A stretch of 6,476 nt of DNA from assembly GCA_002454845.1 (NCBI GenBank), contig DKJQ01000342.1:1-6476 (forward strand), in the 5' to 3' direction. Source of the DNA: Ignavibacteria bacterium UBA6688 (GTDB lineage: Bacteria; Bacteroidota; Ignavibacteria; UBA10030). A program made the translations under genes and the position numbers. Under the pieces are notes generated by a model. That model had not been told where the DNA came from. It searched no databases and worked only from the letters and a program-made list of their open reading frames with translations. Of the stretch, positions 6,414 to 6,476 are shown in pieces. Numbering within the stretch: the first letter of the stretch is position 1; each line of letters begins with the position of its first letter.

Positions 6414-6476
6414 ATGAATCCGTTTCAAAGAGTCCTGAAGGCGGCTTGGATCGCTTGTTCTCTTCTTTTCATAGCA
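6414..6476 (+). CDS. Start of an exported protein, truncated by window end
   Basis: Only 21 codons are present: MNPFQRVLKAAWIACSLLFIA. Basic residues (R6, K9) are followed by a hydrophobic run, the pattern of a signal peptide. A cysteine at residue 15 lies inside the hydrophobic run; whether a lipobox follows cannot be seen. The product cannot be named. The preceding 359-base spacer and strong ribosome binding site suggest it begins its own transcription unit. Confidence 0.7.
   Translation, partial: MNPFQRVLKAAWIACSLLFIA

Noticed and set aside
6281..6424. Minus-strand 47-codon stretch with a Lys/Glu/Arg-rich, protein-like tail
   Set aside because: The plus strand here is pyrimidine-rich, so its complement yields Lys/Glu/Arg codons by composition alone. 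It has no good start and overlaps the start of the downstream gene.

Overview
The window looks like a piece of chromosome from a Gram-negative, diderm bacterium of moderate GC content (by eye about 55%). The best guess is the Bacteroidota/Chlorobiota/Ignavibacteriota neighbourhood. This rests on a DUF5916-type outer-membrane protein, a secreted TPR/HEAT-repeat protein with a Pro/Ala/Leu-rich N-terminus, and A-rich heptamer repeats between genes. Good Shine-Dalgarno sequences precede four of the five starts, which fits Chlorobiota/Ignavibacteriota-like lineages better than classical Bacteroidia. The lineage call is inference, not something the sequence proves.

Layout, all genes on the plus strand. 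(1) 1-66 is a seven-base-period A-rich tandem repeat. (2) 126-2072 encodes a secreted TPR + HEAT-repeat protein whose C-terminal half is five copies of an exact 68-residue double-HEAT unit. A strong 13-bp hairpin terminator (2122-2154) closes it. (3) 2155-2381 is a leader-like spacer with several inverted repeats, including two mutually exclusive pairings. (4) 2382-5015 encodes an 877-residue outer-membrane protein with an N-terminal CBM9-like domain and a C-terminal DUF5916 beta-barrel. (5) 5130-5657 encodes a TlpA/ResA-type thioredoxin-fold lipoprotein. (6) 5758-6054 is a possible small exported protein of unknown family. (7) 6055-6413 has no convincing gene. (8) 6414 to the window end is the start of another exported protein, cut off after 21 codons.

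Every gene seen carries a signal peptide or lipobox, so this is a cell-envelope locus. The DUF5916 gene and the TlpA-like gene are 114 bp apart with only a small hairpin between them and could be co-transcribed; the HEAT gene is separated by a terminator. The two large exported proteins contain no cysteine at all, so the thioredoxin-fold lipoprotein is unlikely to act on them directly. I see no tRNA, rRNA, CRISPR array, transposase, integrase or recognisable defence or toxin system. The window is mostly ordinary envelope genes with a few structural oddities, not a clear new system.
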